From Saprospiraceae bacterium (lineage in GTDB: Bacteria; Bacteroidota; Bacteroidia; Chitinophagales; Saprospiraceae), in assembly GCA_020852155.1 (NCBI GenBank), contig JADZBJ010000445.1:1-7117 (forward strand): a stretch of 7,117 nt of DNA, given 5' to 3'. Below, in pieces: positions 5,319 through 7,117 of this stretch. Numbering within the stretch: the first letter of the stretch is position 1; every line of letters begins with the position of its first letter. Under the pieces are notes generated by a model, which was given only the letters and a program-made list of their open reading frames with translations, was not told the origin of the DNA and did not search any database. The translations under genes were made by a program, and so were the position numbers.

Positions 5319-5331
5319 CATTTCAAGAAAA

Positions 5332-7117
5332 ATGCGCAGCGTCTACCCCCGTTCAACCTTCCTAGCGATTTACCAGGCCATTGCTGACAAATTAGCCCAG
5401 GGAAATCCGCCCGTAAATATTCTGAAATCAGACGGTGGCCAGGACACGACCAAACTTGGCCTGAAATGGGACCCAATCGTTGACAAATTTGAGTACAATG
5501 CCGCATGCGTCATTTTGGCCGACCTGAAAGCCAAGAAATTTGTGGATGACCGCTCTAACCTCAACTACGGAAAACTACTCTATAACAAGCGCCTCGAACT
5601 GGAAAAAAATCCGGGCAGCGAATCCGTTACCATACAAGGCGAAGAATACAATCTGGGGCTATTCAAATTCCTGGGATTTGAATCCAGAGAAGCCTTCGAA
5701 GAAGCCAAGGGTATTCGCGTAGCGACTATGCCCAGCCTAGTACCGGAGGCCCACGACAACACAACGCCACAAGATGGCGATGGCTACACTTACTATATCG
5801 GCGCTTACTATTCCTTCAGAAATTACAGGATAAAGAAGTTCCTGCTAGCCATTCATTATACGCAGCAACCAGGGCAACCCATGCCTTGCTGGCAATGGGG
5901 CTTCCACACGACCGATAAAAAGACACATAACCTGACTTCGTTGCGCAAGATCAACACGCTGACCATGACAGGGACAGCACAGGCCAAGGGGCATCATTTG
6001 TACATAAACCTGATCGAAAAAGGCGGCACCGCAGGACGGGAAATGCACTTGATCGGCATTTGCGATGAAGAAAACGGCACTGGTTTGCCAGAGCATCAGG
6101 ACACCATTCCTTGCGCCCTGCAAACCGTTTCACAAGACCAATATGCCATCTCGCTGGAGGCCTTCCTGATTCGTTGCTCTGCCGACGAAGCCCTGCGCAT
6201 GATGAATGAGCCGGAAATCTATTACGGTCACGACATCATCGCCGAATCACTTGATGCAGCGAAAAAGAAAACCATGTTCCTGTATCTCATGCTTCAACGC
6301 AGGAATTTCAAGGTGGATTTCAGGCCCAATTCGTTTAACCTGAATGATCTGGAATATAGAAGCAACCCGGTACGCCGATACACCGATCGCCTTCTTGGAG
6401 AATATCGCATCTGGAATTTCGGACTTCGCCGAGGCATCGTCATACAGAGCAAATTAGTCGTCAGCAAGGAAATACCCTATCAGGCTATGTTCTATCCTTA
6501 TCTGTCGGATGAAATCAAAAACACAGACCGCGAACTGGAAGAACAATTAGCCGTTCTCGTCATCAGCAATGAAATACGCCGCGACCAACTCTGTTTTTCC
6601 ACTTTTGTCAAGCGAAGACTCACACTGGTGAATTATGCCATTTTTGATATCCGCCACCTGAACGAACGCAACTGGGCCGAAGGGATGTTTATTACAACTG
6701 GCTATGATGAAAAAGGTATTATTGGCGGTTATGCGGTTATGTGTAAAGTCAAACCGGGCGAAACCTGCGAACCCATGTCCATGACCCGTGAAGAAGCGGC
6801 ACTATATGCTCAGGCACTGGGATTGAAAGACATGCACGATGGCCTGCGCAAACTTTGGAAAGGCAAACTCTGGAAGCAAAAATCCAACACCCAATTCGGA
6901 TGCTACGGAATAGCCCGGCACCCGGACAAGGGAATACTCATGGTGCGTAAATCATCAGGGCCATATGCTGGTATGCTGGATCTGCCCGGCGGCAAACTGG
7001 AATACGGGGAATCTCCGGAAAATGGCCTGAAACGCCGTTTTACAGAAGAAACCAATTGTGCTGTGCAGGACGTGTCATTACTGTCCAACGAGTCGGCTGT
7101 GTGGGATTGGCGACGCA
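5332..7117 (+). CDS. Large multidomain protein with C-terminal Nudix domain (3' end outside window)
   Basis: The frame opens at ATG 5332 after an in-frame TAA at 5314, so the start is secure. It stays open for 595 codons to the window edge. No signal peptide or membrane helix is visible, so it should be cytoplasmic. Residues 1-140 are unrecognised and mixed in character. Residues 153-282 look beta-rich and barrel-like (TYYIGAYYSFR, IKKFLLAIHY, HLYINLIEK, ISLEAFLIRC). Residues 358-472 repeat a similar strand pattern (EYRIWNFGLRR to GIIGGYAVMCK), possibly a second copy. A basic helical linker (483-519) leads to a Nudix domain from about 522 (FGCYGIARHP, ILMVRK, LDLPGGKLEYGE). Against GX5EX7REUXEEXGU, the Gly (554), Glu (560), Arg (568) and EE (572-573) are kept. 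The Glu of RE is Arg569 and the later Gly is Asn575. It may bind or hydrolyse a nucleotide-diphosphate-linked ligand, with activity in doubt. Fusion of a ligand-sensing and a Nudix part is inference. Confidence 0.75.
   Translation, partial: MRSVYPRSTFLAIYQAIADKLAQGNPPVNILKSDGGQDTTKLGLKWDPIVDKFEYNAACVILADLKAKKFVDDRSNLNYGKLLYNKRLELEKNPGSESVTIQGEEYNLGLFKFLGFESREAFEEAKGIRVATMPSLVPEAHDNTTPQDGDGYTYYIGAYYSFRNYRIKKFLLAIHYTQQPGQPMPCWQWGFHTTDKKTHNLTSLRKINTLTMTGTAQAKGHHLYINLIEKGGTAGREMHLIGICDEENGTGLPEHQDTIPCALQTVSQDQYAISLEAFLIRCSADEALRMMNEPEIYYGHDIIAESLDAAKKKTMFLYLMLQRRNFKVDFRPNSFNLNDLEYRSNPVRRYTDRLLGEYRIWNFGLRRGIVIQSKLVVSKEIPYQAMFYPYLSDEIKNTDRELEEQLAVLVISNEIRRDQLCFSTFVKRRLTLVNYAIFDIRHLNERNWAEGMFITTGYDEKGIIGGYAVMCKVKPGETCEPMSMTREEAALYAQALGLKDMHDGLRKLWKGKLWKQKSNTQFGCYGIARHPDKGILMVRKSSGPYAGMLDLPGGKLEYGESPENGLKRRFTEETNCAVQDVSLLSNESAVWDWRR

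Noticed and set aside
5190..5387. Plus-strand 65-aa ORF
   Set aside because: It runs through the inverted repeat and promoter of the long gene and overlaps its secure start in another frame.
1..7117. CRISPR array, tRNA, rRNA or transposase gene
   Set aside because: No regularly spaced identical repeats, no cloverleaf-like segment, no rRNA-like segment and no transposase-like protein were seen on either strand.

Overview
The window looks like chromosomal DNA of a Bacteroidota species, plausibly from the Saprospiria side (lineage is inference). Three things support this. One gene ends in a type IX secretion (Por/T9SS) sorting domain. Starts are preceded by A-rich stretches, not Shine-Dalgarno motifs. 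Two candidate promoters fit the Bacteroidota sigma consensus (TTG near -33, TAnnTTTG near -7).

Left part (1-2223). A Crp/Fnr-family regulator enters from the left edge and stops at 442. The gap up to 975 holds no convincing gene. It carries a strong intrinsic terminator (614-643), a perfect 11-bp inverted repeat (724-749) and a 162-bp near-palindromic MITE-like element (793-954). Next is a secreted protein with six Asp-box repeats and a T9SS tail (976-2223).

Middle (2224-4000). The 317-bp gap holds two copies of a degenerate ~100-bp repeat (a third lies at 4347-4456) and a GC-rich potential hairpin just before a gene. An Fe(II)/2-oxoglutarate oxygenase of the isopenicillin N synthase type (2541-3494) and a four-helix DoxX-like membrane protein (3557-3940) form a probable two-gene unit, closed by a 15-bp-stem terminator (3961-4000).

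Accessory stretch (4001-5331). Conventional ORF calling sees little here. The minus strand encodes two paralogous micropeptides of 27 and 28 residues (4019-4102 and 4698-4784). In their first 23 codons, 16 amino acids are identical, and 9 of those 16 use different synonymous codons. A 67-residue two-helix membrane protein (4450-4653) follows the second copy. A good Bacteroidota promoter (4977-5008) points at this pair. The rest (4103-4346 and 4785-4976) shows only short repeats and no convincing gene.

Right part (5269-7117). A 12-bp inverted repeat embraces a candidate promoter directly before a long ORF that starts at 5332 and leaves the window. Its 595 visible residues appear to hold an unrecognised N-terminal region, one or two beta-rich modules and a C-terminal Nudix domain whose signature is altered at two positions. 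I do not recognise the whole architecture. This gene and the micropeptide locus are the best candidates for something undescribed.
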